Shown here in pieces: positions 50,810 through 59,736 of a DNA stretch of 64,000 bases. The position numbers and the translations under genes are program-made. Location of the stretch: assembly GCA_028866575.1 (NCBI GenBank), contig JAGWHU010000004.1, positions 49,274 to 113,273 on the forward strand. The letters run 5' to 3'. The notes under the pieces are model-generated. The model was given only the letters and a program-made list of their open reading frames with translations, searched no databases and was not told where the DNA came from. The first letter of the stretch is position 1, and each line of letters starts with the position of its first letter. Source of the stretch: Candidatus Micrarchaeota archaeon. Lineage in GTDB: Archaea > Micrarchaeota > Micrarchaeia > Micrarchaeales > Micrarchaeaceae.

Positions 50810-51691
50810 ATGCTGCTTTATCTCGTGAGGGTAATAAGCATTGTGCTGATAGCGCTAGCGTACATGCTTTTCGACCTGTTCAACAAAAGGAACGTGCCAT
50901 CGGTTTTCGTCTATTCCACGCTTGCATACGGTGCCCTTCTCACGATACTCTACCTAAACGCCAGGACGATAGCAATAAGCGCATCCATATCCCTTGTGGT
51001 CCTCGGCGTTGGGTATGTCGTATACAGGATAGGGCAGCTCGGCGCGGCTGACGTCTTCGAATTCGCGGCAATATCCCTCATGCTGCCGATTCAGGGCATG
51101 CCATTTATTGCATCGTATGCGCCGCAACTCAGCGTGCCATTCATAGTATCGGTTGCAATAAACGCCGGGATAATCGCTCTTGCGATAGTTCCAATATACT
51201 ACATACCGAAGGCAATCAGCAGGTTGAAAAAGCCAATAACATCACTGATAAACAAGGGGAATCTGCTCTCCGCATCGCTGCTTGCGATAGCATACATTGT
51301 TTTCATATACTTCGCAACCCTCGTAATAAGCCTGAATTACTTCGCAATCATAATGCTTGCCATAATGCTCACCAGTTCCTTCCTTGTGATGCTGTTTTCC
51401 GTTCCCGTGACCTACTCCATGGTGCGCGAAGTAACAGTGAAGCAGATGGAAGAAGGCGACATAATAGCGCTCAACCTCATGGGCGAGAGGAGGGTATTGG
51501 CACTGAAGAAGAAAATAAAGGGTTTCGGAAGGCTAGTCACATCCGATGTCATGAGGCAGCTAAAAAAAGCTGGCGTAAAGGACAAGATGCCCGTTTATAA
51601 GGAGGCGATGCCGTTCGCCCTTCCGATATTCGTTGCGGTGATATTCACGCTGCTGTTCGGCAACATGATATTCATCGCACTTGGAATATGA
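50810..51691 (+). CDS. A24-type prepilin/preflagellin peptidase-like membrane protein
   Basis: 293 residues, about eight membrane helices. The two aspartates of the archaeal class III signal peptidase (FlaK/PibD) are in place: D22 in FDLFNKRNVP and D80, but the second motif is GAAD (77-80) instead of GxGD. A soluble loop (MEEGDIIALNLMG... KKAGVKDKMP) precedes the last helix. It would cleave pilin-like precursors such as the one at 53223-53993. It begins 18 bases after the SOD stop. Confidence 0.75.
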   Translation: MLLYLVRVISIVLIALAYMLFDLFNKRNVPSVFVYSTLAYGALLTILYLNARTIAISASISLVVLGVGYVVYRIGQLGAADVFEFAAISLMLPIQGMPFIASYAPQLSVPFIVSVAINAGIIALAIVPIYYIPKAISRLKKPITSLINKGNLLSASLLAIAYIVFIYFATLVISLNYFAIIMLAIMLTSSFLVMLFSVPVTYSMVREVTVKQMEEGDIIALNLMGERRVLALKKKIKGFGRLVTSDVMRQLKKAGVKDKMPVYKEAMPFALPIFVAVIFTLLFGNMIFIALGI

Positions 51692-51697
51692 TTTTTC

Positions 51698-52420
51698 CTA
51701 GACTGACAGTTTGCCTGCAGCTTCAAGGGCCGCTGCACGCATGTCCTTTGACCCTGTTATTCCCCTTCCTACTATTGCATGCCAGTTCGGTCCAGCTACT
51801 TTTAATGCATCTTCTATGTTGCCGCCCTGCTTTATGAGCCCGGGCGAAAAGAATACTGGTGCTTCTTTAGACACCTCTGCAACCATTGGCTTGAGCATTG
51901 AATAATAATGTTCTATCCTTTCGACCTTGTTTCCCGGCACTACGAAATTTACAACCCCTTTACTTGCGCCGAGCTCGTATATCTCATCCAGCGCCTCATC
52001 CGCAACGTAACCTCCTTCGCTCCTCTTAAATTTTTCGTGTGTCATCTCGCCGCCGATTATGGGCGTGATTCCACATTCCTCACACGCGTTTACAAATGCG
52101 GCCAAAGTTCTTGGGCCTGTCAAGGGGAAACCTATAATCGCGGAAACTCCTGCGCGCTCAATCATCTGCACCCTGCCTTTCTGGGTATCTGGTATGTCTG
52201 TCGCAGCCTTTTGTGCATCGTATATCAGGGGCTTTTCTGTAATCTCCCTTGCAACCCTCACGATGTTGCGAAGCCCCTCCTGCTCAGCCAGAGTGACATC
52301 TATCTTGTATCCTCCAATACCTTCTATTCCTGATGTCTGCCTCAATATGTCCTTGAGCCTGCCCATCGACTCCACGTCGCAATCAACTATAATGCTCCTT
52401 CTTCTTTGAATTATCCCCAT
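51698..52420 (-). CDS. pyrF: Orotidine 5'-phosphate decarboxylase-like protein
   Basis: 240 residues in a TIM barrel. SIIVDCDVESMGRLKDIL begins it, and YDAQKAATDIPDT (D68, K71, D75) matches the catalytic DxKxxDI motif. A VGRGITGS phosphate-binding loop lies near the C-terminus. It decarboxylates OMP to UMP, completing the pathway with pyrE (13695). The sequence is more divergent than typical archaeal PyrF, so a related barrel cannot be excluded. Confidence 0.82.
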   Translation of the reverse strand: MGIIQRRRSIIVDCDVESMGRLKDILRQTSGIEGIGGYKIDVTLAEQEGLRNIVRVAREITEKPLIYDAQKAATDIPDTQKGRVQMIERAGVSAIIGFPLTGPRTLAAFVNACEECGITPIIGGEMTHEKFKRSEGGYVADEALDEIYELGASKGVVNFVVPGNKVERIEHYYSMLKPMVAEVSKEAPVFFSPGLIKQGGNIEDALKVAGPNWHAIVGRGITGSKDMRAAALEAAGKLSV

Positions 52421-52520
52421 CTAATCCTCGCTAAAATTGTATTTCGCACCGTTAATATAAATAGCATGGTTATGCAAAGACTTTTTAAATTTCACTGCTT
52501 TACTGATTAAGGTGCAATGA

Positions 52521-53222
52521 ATGGATTACGTTAGGACATACATAAAGAAATACTGGGGCATAGCCTACAGGAGGACGCTAGGCATAGCGCTTGTAACGAT
52601 GGCGATAATACTCTCAATGGGGCTGACGTTCACGGTGCTGAGGCAGTCGTTCGCGGTCAACAACTACATCGGCTATATGCTGTTCTGGTTCCTGCTGATG
52701 CTGATAGGCATAGTCACGTTCCTGTCCAACTTCCTGCATTCTCACATATCATCCACTAAGATGATGACCGAGGAGGAGCACAAGCTGCACTCCAAATACA
52801 TGGCGATATGGATGATGTCCATCGTCGGCGGCGTGATCGCGTTCCTGATCCCGCTGTTTTTCGTGGGCTCTTACGTTGCGGCTCCGTTGTTCCTGCTGTT
52901 CACCTTCGGCGGCGTTCTTCTCGTTCTTTACGCTTCCATCCTTGCGATATTCAGGCATCACTACGGAGAGCTCGTCATAGGCGCAGCGGCCTTGTGGATA
53001 ATGTTCTTGTTCGGGCTCTCGCAGCTCGGGAGCTCCGGGCTTAACTATGCGGGCAGCGCGAACTTTTCCATATACTATACAATACTCTCTTTCACGGTAG
53101 TGTCTGGATTCGTGGGAATAGCCCTGCTCATAAATTCTTCGCGCGAATCCCTTGACGAATTGATGAGGAAGGTAGCCCCATCTGCGCGCCGCCAGAGGAG
53201 AAGGCGCAGGGCTTCAGGGTAG
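52521..53222 (+). CDS. Multi-pass membrane protein of unknown function
   Basis: 233 residues with about six hydrophobic helices (20-42, 50-68, 95-115, 119-141, 148-170, 178-200) and a very basic C-terminal end (RRQRRRRRASG). GGTG lies upstream as a possible ribosome-binding site. It ends exactly where the convergent pilin-like gene ends. No family recognised. Confidence 0.6.
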   Translation: MDYVRTYIKKYWGIAYRRTLGIALVTMAIILSMGLTFTVLRQSFAVNNYIGYMLFWFLLMLIGIVTFLSNFLHSHISSTKMMTEEEHKLHSKYMAIWMMSIVGGVIAFLIPLFFVGSYVAAPLFLLFTFGGVLLVLYASILAIFRHHYGELVIGAAALWIMFLFGLSQLGSSGLNYAGSANFSIYYTILSFTVVSGFVGIALLINSSRESLDELMRKVAPSARRQRRRRRASG

Positions 53223-53993
53223 TCAGCTGAATTCGGCCGTGATCTCGGCATTGGATGCCAATGATAAGATGGTGTTCTGCGATGCCGCGTTTAGCACGTT
53301 CGAGCCCTGCGAGTTTATTGACCATGAGCTAAAGGCCATGCCCTCCTGCGGCTGGGCGAATATCACATAGTTTCCCGGTGGCAGGTAGGCCGAGGTGCCG
53401 TTGAAATAGCTCATGCCGTTGAGCACTATGTTGCCCCTTGGGCTTGTTATGAATGTAACGTAGTCGAAATTGACCCCTGTCGGGGAAACGGACTGTATGG
53501 AGTATCCGGAGGACCTGTATAGGCCCTGGCCGCATGATGCCGCGTTGTCGGTTGTGCATATCTTGTAGTTCAGCACGAAATAAACCATCTGCTGGGACCC
53601 AGCCTTCGGCTTGGATTTTCCGGAAATCGCGACGCTGCAGAGGACCTGGGACCCCTCGCTGGCGAAATCCGGGCTGCAGTCGCCGAAGCTGTATGAGGTT
53701 GCGCTTCCAAGGCTGGACATCGTGGCGTTTATTGAATTCGAGGGGAAGTAGAGCACCTGGCCAAGCTGGTTGGAAAAGACTATGTAATACTGCATGGGGC
53801 TTACCGCATTGTAGGAGAGCAGCGAATCCGCACAGGGGAGTAGCGGCTGTATGCTGCACGACGACTGCACATAGCTAAGCGGGGCCCTTGAGCCTGTTAT
53901 GAGTATGACCATGACTATGAACAGGGATATGAGTATTATTGCCCATGAATAGGTAACCATGAATTCAATGGCCGACTGCTGCTTCATCTCCAT
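53223..53993 (-). CDS. Type IV pilin-like protein with class III signal peptide
   Basis: 256 residues from ATG 53993 (MEMKQQSAIEF); the longer frame upstream overlaps the TATA box. The K-Q junction after residue 4 followed by QSAIEF and a long hydrophobic helix (SWAIILISLFIVMVILI) is the classic archaeal class III signal. After it the protein is Ser/Asn-rich with several cysteines, ending in a beta-rich domain (FSSWSINSQGSNVL, then EITAEF). It is probably an outer surface or pilin-type subunit, processed by an A24 peptidase such as 50810-51691. Convergent with the gene ending at 53222. Confidence 0.75.
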   Translation of the reverse strand: MEMKQQSAIEFMVTYSWAIILISLFIVMVILITGSRAPLSYVQSSCSIQPLLPCADSLLSYNAVSPMQYYIVFSNQLGQVLYFPSNSINATMSSLGSATSYSFGDCSPDFASEGSQVLCSVAISGKSKPKAGSQQMVYFVLNYKICTTDNAASCGQGLYRSSGYSIQSVSPTGVNFDYVTFITSPRGNIVLNGMSYFNGTSAYLPPGNYVIFAQPQEGMAFSSWSINSQGSNVLNAASQNTILSLASNAEITAEFS

Positions 53994-54011
53994 CTGCACT
54001 TTATTGGTAGC

Positions 54012-54025
54012 GTATTTATAAATAC
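54012..54025. promoter_or_regulatory. Palindromic TATA box shared by two divergent genes
   Basis: GTATTTATAAATAC, a perfect 14-base palindrome. Its centre (54018.5) is 24.5 bases from the ATG of the UbiA gene (54043, plus) and 25.5 from the ATG of the pilin-like gene (53993, minus). At archaeal spacing both transcripts would be leaderless from one symmetric element. Confidence 0.6.
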
Positions 54026-54042
54026 AATTACATAAGATTGCG

Positions 54043-54915
54043 ATGGACAAAATAACAGCGCTGCTGAGGCTTACAAGGATAGAGCACAGCATCATGCTAA
54101 TTATAGCGGTGATAGCTGCAGAGGTGATATCCGGCTACGTGCCCGCGCTTCCTGTCTTTGCCCTCAGCATCATAACGCCCATGTTCATAAGCATGGGCTC
54201 GTTCGCCATAAACGACTATTTCGACGTAGAGTCAGACAAGGCGAACAAAAGGCTGGACCGGCCGATAGTGAACGGCTCGATAGGCAAGAAGGAAGCCTAT
54301 GCCGTGGCGATGTCGTGCTTTGCGGTAGGCGTCCTTGCCAGCATCTTCATAAACGCGGCGGTATTCCTCATAGCACTGGCTTTCGCTGCGCTTGCATACA
54401 TGTACAGCTATAAGCTGAAGGACATGCTCCTTCTGGGAAACGTCTACATAGCGTTTACTATGGTGATACCTTTCATATACGGCAACTACGTCGTGTCGGC
54501 GGGCCTTGGCACCGATATAATACTCATAAGCATAGTGATATTCCTCGCGGGGCTTGCAAGGGAGATACATGGGATGGTCCGGGACTACCAGGGCGACAAA
54601 GCTGCACGGAAATCCAAGAACCTGCTTTATCACGTGGGGTCAAAGAGGGCGTCTCAGCTTGCGTTCGTCCTGTACATAGAGGCCGTGCTCGTAAGCATAT
54701 ACATGTTCTTCTTCGCCCCCCCGTTCGCCTACAATGCGGTTTACATAATACCGATAGCAATCACGGATTTCATCCTTGTATACGTGTCTTATGCCTATCT
54801 TACGCGCAAGAGCAGCAGAAAATTCTTCAGCTTCACAAGGAACGCGAGCCTCGGCGCGATGGCGCTCGCGCTGATCGCTTTCCTGGCGGCCGCGATCGTT
54901 TTTATACAGATATAA
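54043..54915 (+). CDS. UbiA-family prenyltransferase
   Basis: 290 residues with about nine helices. First Asp motif NDYFDVESDKANKRLDRPI and second DYQGD (in REIHGMVRDYQGDKAARK). Archaeal UbiA proteins include digeranylgeranylglyceryl phosphate synthase, which adds the second lipid chain, and heme or quinone prenyltransferases. The motif spacing fits DGGGP synthase but does not prove it. Divergent from the pilin-like gene with a shared TATA box. Confidence 0.85.
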   Translation: MDKITALLRLTRIEHSIMLIIAVIAAEVISGYVPALPVFALSIITPMFISMGSFAINDYFDVESDKANKRLDRPIVNGSIGKKEAYAVAMSCFAVGVLASIFINAAVFLIALAFAALAYMYSYKLKDMLLLGNVYIAFTMVIPFIYGNYVVSAGLGTDIILISIVIFLAGLAREIHGMVRDYQGDKAARKSKNLLYHVGSKRASQLAFVLYIEAVLVSIYMFFFAPPFAYNAVYIIPIAITDFILVYVSYAYLTRKSSRKFFSFTRNASLGAMALALIAFLAAAIVFIQI

Positions 54916-55016
54916 GGCACAGCCCCAAATCCGTAAATTTTACTCCACTAATCAGGAATCCACTTATAATAATATATTAGTATGTGTCCATAATATACTA
55001 TAGAGTATAGTATAGG

Positions 55017-56444
55017 GTGGTAAATTTGACGACCAAGGGTAAAGAGAAGATGGATATCGTTGTGGTAATGGGTGCCTACCTTCCGATAAGGGACAAGTTT
55101 GACGGATACGGGGGCACGGAGCGGGTAGGATCCTTGCTGACCAAGGGATTGGTAAGGAGGGGGCACAACGTCACGCTGATAGCTCCTGAGGGCTCTGACG
55201 CTGTTGCAACGAAGCACGTTTCCACGGGCAGGCCGCTGTGGGCTGACGGAAAAGTTGAAATCCCGATTGAAGCCCATAAGAAAGCGGTGAACAGCATACT
55301 GGACAAGGTTTATGAGCACAGCAAGCATGCCGACATAGTGCACGGGCACATAGACGAGATGCTTGCAGATCCAAGGCTGAAGTCCGTAAGGACCGTTAAC
55401 ACGGTGCACGGCGACACGGCGTCGGATAACACAAAAAGGCTTTACATAGAATCAAACTACAAGCCGATAATATTCATATCCAAAACCCAGCGGGAGCGCA
55501 TGACTTCAATCAACCCCGCGGATGCGTACATAGTACACAACGCCGTGAACTTGGACGAATTCAAGCCCTCGTACGACTCGCACAAGTACAGGCCCGGCGA
55601 CTACATAGTGTACCTTGCAAGGATATCCGAGGAGAAGGGCATGCACGTTGCGCTGGACGTCGCGCATGCAACAAAGACGAACATAGTGACTCTTTACACA
55701 ATGCCGGATACCCCGAAGGACATGGATTATTACCTGAAGGAGGTAAAGCCGCGCATAGAGAAATACAAGGACGAGATTAAGATAATCGAAAAGGAAAACG
55801 CCAAAAGGGCGGTAATAGCGTCATATCTAAAGGGCGCCATGGCGCTGATAGCCCCAAGCGGCTTCCCGCCATCAACGTGGGCAGAGCCGTTCGGGCTAAT
55901 GGCAGTTGAGGCAAACGCCAGCGGGACCCCTGCAATAGTGGCCAACAAGGGCGGCCTGGCAGAGATAGTCGAGCAGGGCAGAAACGGATTCAAGTGCGAC
56001 ACCAAAGAGGAGATGATCGGCGCGGTAGAGAGGATAAAGGAAATCGCCGGTACTCCGGAAGGGATAAGGCTGAGGGTAGATTCGCGAAACGCGGTGGTGG
56101 AGAGGTTCAGCCCCGAAGTGATGGTAAAGAACTACGAGAAGACCTACGTCAAGATACTGGAAAACCCCCTGGGCAGCATGTCCGCATTCGGAGGCTTCCT
56201 AAGAAACAAGGTGTCCGGAAGCGGCAAGAACGGCGGCAATACAAAGAATGCAAACGTTTCCAATATGGCAATAATGCTGGGCTTTGCCGCAATGGCAAAC
56301 GCCACGACTTTGTACGACAATATCCTCAGGATATCGCCGATAACTGAGGGGCTTATTGTAGTTGGGTTATTCGCCGCAACGCTAATGCATTTAAAGAATG
56401 CTAATTATAAACATAATGCAAGGGCTATGCCCCTGGCGGCATAA
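55017..56444 (+). CDS. GT4-type glycosyltransferase with C-terminal hydrophobic segment
   Basis: 475 residues from GTG 55017; ATG 55050 (MDIVVVMGAYLP) is an equally good start. GYGGTERVGSLLTKGLVRRG is the acceptor-side loop of GT-B enzymes, and LIAPSGFPPSTWAEPFGLMAVEANASGTPAIVANKGG is shown by its parts as the donor-side E-x7-E motif. About 70 extra C-terminal residues carry two hydrophobic segments, probably a membrane anchor. Donor and acceptor are unknown. Possibly grouped with the glucosidase that follows. Confidence 0.85.
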   Translation: MVNLTTKGKEKMDIVVVMGAYLPIRDKFDGYGGTERVGSLLTKGLVRRGHNVTLIAPEGSDAVATKHVSTGRPLWADGKVEIPIEAHKKAVNSILDKVYEHSKHADIVHGHIDEMLADPRLKSVRTVNTVHGDTASDNTKRLYIESNYKPIIFISKTQRERMTSINPADAYIVHNAVNLDEFKPSYDSHKYRPGDYIVYLARISEEKGMHVALDVAHATKTNIVTLYTMPDTPKDMDYYLKEVKPRIEKYKDEIKIIEKENAKRAVIASYLKGAMALIAPSGFPPSTWAEPFGLMAVEANASGTPAIVANKGGLAEIVEQGRNGFKCDTKEEMIGAVERIKEIAGTPEGIRLRVDSRNAVVERFSPEVMVKNYEKTYVKILENPLGSMSAFGGFLRNKVSGSGKNGGNTKNANVSNMAIMLGFAAMANATTLYDNILRISPITEGLIVVGLFAATLMHLKNANYKHNARAMPLAA

Positions 56445-56517
56445 ACAAGCTATTTGCATGCAGTATGTGCCGGTTCCTTGGGTTGGCATGCAATTTTATC
56501 CGAGGTCATGATACCTT

Positions 56518-57699
56518 ATGGGTTATAAGATAGAACTTGGCAGTCTTACAAGGGAACTTGGCAAACTGAAAAGCAAGGAGGGGTACATTTATGCAGGAAG
56601 CCCGAACTTCATCGGGCTTTTCGGAAGGGATTCGCTGATCTCGTCATGGCAGCTGCTGGATTACGATCCCAAAATAGCTAGGGATACGCTCATCGCTCTC
56701 TCAAAGATACAGGGCAGGCGCTCTGATAGGAGAACGCAGGAGCAGCCTGGGAAGATACCACACGAATATTACCCAAAGACCACTTCCATTAGATGGTTCA
56801 ACAGGTACAAGGGGCATGTCGGCTGGCTCAAGATCGGCAGGCCGGAATACCTTTCTGTTGACAGTACACCTCTTTTCATAATAGTGCTCGCCAAGTACTA
56901 CGAAAAGACCGGCGACAAAAGGACCCTTGCAAGGCTGTGGCCCAGCGCCAGGAGGGCCGCAAACTGGATATCCGATTACGGCATTTACAAGAAATTCGTG
57001 AGATACATGTCCGACGGCGGCAAGCTGAAATCGCAGAGCTGGAAGGACGGCATAGGGAAATTGCTTGACGATGCGGTGAGCCCTGTTGCAATTGTCGAGG
57101 TGCAGGGCTACTCATACAAGGCGCTCAGCGACATGATGGCCCTGATGCAAGCAATGCGCGACACCAGGGGCGAGAAAGCATTTGCTAAAATGGCCGACGA
57201 CTTGAGGAGCAACTTCGAAAGCGCATTCTGGATGGAAAAGGGCAAGTTCTACGCCATGGCGATAGAGGGCAACGGCAGGCAGATAAAAACGATAACCAGC
57301 AATCCCGGGCATCTCCTTTTCACTGGGATACTGGACGGGAAGAGGGCCGATGCGGTTGCAAGGCGCCTGTTCATGAGGGACATGATGACGCCCTACGGGA
57401 TAAGGACACAGTCCTCAAGCGACAAGCATTTCAACCAGTACGCGTACCAGCTGGGATCGGTATGGCCACATGACAACTGGATAATCGCTGAAGGGTTAAG
57501 GCAAACAGGCCATATAAGGGAGTACAACAGGATACGGGCTTCTATAATAAGGGCTGCACAGAAGCTGGGATCAATCCCTGAATATTACGGCGTATCAAAG
57601 GGCAACAGGCTATTGCCTCTTGACGTGATGTGGCCAAGGCCGTGCGATCCGCAGGCATGGTCATTAGCAACATTGATAAGCATGCTTTACGATAAGTGA
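56518..57699 (+). CDS. Glycogen-debranching-type glucosidase (alpha/alpha barrel GH)
   Basis: 393 residues in an (alpha/alpha)6 barrel. FIGLFGRDSLISSW, GKIPHEYYPK, YLSVDSTPLFIIVLAKYY, QGYSYKAL and SVWPHDNWIIAEGL match the amylo-alpha-1,6-glucosidase and related GH domains, with candidate acidic residues in GRDS and WPHDN. A full debranching enzyme is longer, so the activity could be on a small glycan or trehalose-like sugar. It lies between a glycosyltransferase and dxr. Confidence 0.8.
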   Translation: MGYKIELGSLTRELGKLKSKEGYIYAGSPNFIGLFGRDSLISSWQLLDYDPKIARDTLIALSKIQGRRSDRRTQEQPGKIPHEYYPKTTSIRWFNRYKGHVGWLKIGRPEYLSVDSTPLFIIVLAKYYEKTGDKRTLARLWPSARRAANWISDYGIYKKFVRYMSDGGKLKSQSWKDGIGKLLDDAVSPVAIVEVQGYSYKALSDMMALMQAMRDTRGEKAFAKMADDLRSNFESAFWMEKGKFYAMAIEGNGRQIKTITSNPGHLLFTGILDGKRADAVARRLFMRDMMTPYGIRTQSSSDKHFNQYAYQLGSVWPHDNWIIAEGLRQTGHIREYNRIRASIIRAAQKLGSIPEYYGVSKGNRLLPLDVMWPRPCDPQAWSLATLISMLYDK

Positions 57700-57708
57700 A
57701 ATGATAAA

Positions 57709-58965
57709 ATGAGGGAAAGGCTTGCTATTTTCGGATCTACCGGATCCATAGGTGTAAACGCGCTAAATGTAGCCGAAGAGCAGAAAAACTTCGATATTGT
57801 TTCACTTGTATGCAACGGGAGCAATAACGGGAAGATCGATATAATGGAAAGGCAGATCCGCAGATACAACCCGGAGCATGCGGCTGTCATAAACGAGGAT
57901 GCTGCAAAAGAGCTGAAGGGGAGGCTCAGCGGGTCAAAAGGAATAAGGACAGAAATTTACTCCGGTATCGAGGACGCGATAAAGATATGCACGCTCCCCT
58001 GGGTCGACAAGGTCGTGAACTCGACAGTCGGGATATCAGGCCTGCTTCCTACCATAGAATTCATCCACAGCGGGAAGGACATCGCAATAGCAAACAAGGA
58101 ATCGTTCGTTACCGGCGGAAGCCTGATAAACAGGCTCGCAAGGGAAAAAGGCATGGAGATAGCCCCGATCTGGGAAGCCGGAAGAAAAAACGGGAAAAGG
58201 GCATTGTATCCGATAGACAGCGAACACAGCGCGATATGGCAATGCCTGCAGGGCGAAAAGGGCAACGAGATAGACAAGATAATACTCACGGCCTCTGGAG
58301 GGCCTTTCAGGAACTCGAGCATCGAAGAAATGAAAAACGCAACAGTTGATGAAGCACTGAATCATCCCACATGGAAGATGGGCGGCAGGATAACAATAGA
58401 CTCAGCTACCCTCATGAACAAGGGATTCGAGGTGATAGAGGCCGCGTGGCTGTTCGGCGTCAGGCCTGAGCAGATTACGATCCAGGTGCACCCGCAGAGC
58501 ATAATACATTCAATGGTGCAGTTCAAGGACGGCAGCATAAAGGCGCAGATGAGCCCTCCGGACATGAAACTTCCGATACAGTATGCGCTTACATATCCTG
58601 AGAGGATGCCAAGCAAAAGCATTCCGCGCCTTGACCTTGCAAAATCAACAATGCTGAACTTCGAGGGAGAACCAGACACGGAAAAATTCAGGTGCCTCGG
58701 CCTTGCATTCGAGGCATTGAAACTTGGCGGCACCGCCCCCGCGGTGCTGAACGGCGCGGATGAAAAGGCGGTTGAGCTGTTCCTTGACAGGAAGATAAAG
58801 CTGCTTGACATCCCCGAAGCGATAGAAAAGGCATTGGCAAGCCACAAGGTGGTGGGAAACCCCAACATAAAGGACATACTGCTGGCTGACAGGGAGGCAA
58901 GGGGATTCGTTGCGGAATACGCCAGGGAAAAGTATCCTGGCAAACTGAAGAGCGTATCTATATAG
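57709..58965 (+). CDS. dxr: 1-deoxy-D-xylulose 5-phosphate reductoisomerase (DXR)
   Basis: 418 residues. The bacterial/plastid MEP-pathway enzyme is unmistakable: NADPH loop FGSTGSIG (9-15), AIANKESFV (K130), metal ligands in YPIDSEHSAIWQCL (D170, E172), TASGGPFR, HPTWKMGGRITIDSATLMNKG with E241, and the HPQSIIHSMV and MSPPDMKLPIQYAL blocks. It converts DXP to MEP with NADPH and Mg/Mn. Archaea normally make isoprenoids by mevalonate, so this is a bacterial gene in an archaeal setting. It starts nine bases after the glucosidase stop. No other MEP gene is in the window. Codon use matches the neighbours, suggesting it is not a recent import. Confidence 0.97.
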   Translation: MRERLAIFGSTGSIGVNALNVAEEQKNFDIVSLVCNGSNNGKIDIMERQIRRYNPEHAAVINEDAAKELKGRLSGSKGIRTEIYSGIEDAIKICTLPWVDKVVNSTVGISGLLPTIEFIHSGKDIAIANKESFVTGGSLINRLAREKGMEIAPIWEAGRKNGKRALYPIDSEHSAIWQCLQGEKGNEIDKIILTASGGPFRNSSIEEMKNATVDEALNHPTWKMGGRITIDSATLMNKGFEVIEAAWLFGVRPEQITIQVHPQSIIHSMVQFKDGSIKAQMSPPDMKLPIQYALTYPERMPSKSIPRLDLAKSTMLNFEGEPDTEKFRCLGLAFEALKLGGTAPAVLNGADEKAVELFLDRKIKLLDIPEAIEKALASHKVVGNPNIKDILLADREARGFVAEYAREKYPGKLKSVSI

Positions 58966-59014
58966 CGCTGCCGAACGGCCCTACAAAGGAATAAAAATAA
59001 TCGCATTCAATACC

Positions 59015-59075
59015 TCTTGATGATGACTCACGAGGTATTTCTGATACGTGATGAATAAGAGAGTCGCTGATGTAA
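59015..59075 (+). ncRNA. C/D-box guide sRNA
   Basis: All four boxes are present in order: C ATGATGA (59020-59026), guide of 14 bases, D' CTGA (59041-59044), 3-base spacer, C' GTGATGA (59048-59054), guide of 12 bases (ATAAGAGAGTCG, 59055-59066), D CTGA (59067-59070). An AT-rich ATAAAAATA at 58991-58999 lies about 25 bases upstream of box C. AATACCTC just before box C is complementary to GAGGTATT in the first guide. Such RNAs direct 2'-O-methylation of rRNA or tRNA; targets could not be searched here. Confidence 0.72.
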
Positions 59076-59076
59076 T

Positions 59077-59727
59077 GTGCTTGACATGATGCCGCCCCTG
59101 CAACTAGAGACAGTTTCCGTTGCCTCGCTTGTATTCGTGCTGAGCCTTGTCCTTACCATAGTGCTTACATTGTCCTACCTGAAGAGCAGGAGGCTGAGCA
59201 AGCTGTTCTGGAGCCTCGGCATGTGGGCATTCACCGCAAGCGCACTTATGACTGTAGCGTTCGCGCTCGGTACATATTCGGAGCCCCTGGCTACGATATA
59301 CCTGTACATAGTTGCAATACTCGTAGAGCTGCTTGCAATAGGCTCGATGCAGCTCATGAGCTACGGAAACATGAAGCTCGCATATTATGCCTTCTGCGCG
59401 ATTACAACCGCGTTCATGTTCTACTCACTTGCCGTCTCAAGCATACCCAATCTTATAGCCAACTACGCGCTGTACGGATCCCCTCCCGCGCTTGTAGTGT
59501 ACGCCTCCTCGGCAATAACCATACCCGCATCAGCGATACTTGTCATAATCGCGATAAAGAGCTACTGGACCGGCAAGGACTACTGGAACATAAGCATAGT
59601 GGCGGGCGTGCTCATTTTCGCCCTGTCCGGGGCAATCTACATAAACTCATTTCCATCAATGCAGTACGTGACGGAGTTCATAGGGATATTCCTCCTATGG
59701 CTAGGGTTCTTCAAGCGTGCCAACTAA
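59077..59727 (+). CDS. Seven-helix membrane protein
   Basis: 216 residues from GTG 59077 or ATG 59086 (the latter is likelier because the C/D RNA ends at about 59075). Seven hydrophobic helices fill almost the whole chain, with a positively charged loop KSRRLSKLF after helix 1. No retinal or heme ligand is evident. It precedes cydA, so it may be an accessory of the oxidase; that is inference from position. Confidence 0.65.
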   Translation: MLDMMPPLQLETVSVASLVFVLSLVLTIVLTLSYLKSRRLSKLFWSLGMWAFTASALMTVAFALGTYSEPLATIYLYIVAILVELLAIGSMQLMSYGNMKLAYYAFCAITTAFMFYSLAVSSIPNLIANYALYGSPPALVVYASSAITIPASAILVIIAIKSYWTGKDYWNISIVAGVLIFALSGAIYINSFPSMQYVTEFIGIFLLWLGFFKRAN

Positions 59728-59736
59728 GGTGTTTTA

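Noticed and set aside
57709..58965. Bacterial contamination as the source of dxr
   Set aside because: The gene is nine bases from an upstream gene with similar codon use and is flanked on both sides by genes of the same composition, with archaeal cores on either side; read coverage would still be worth checking.
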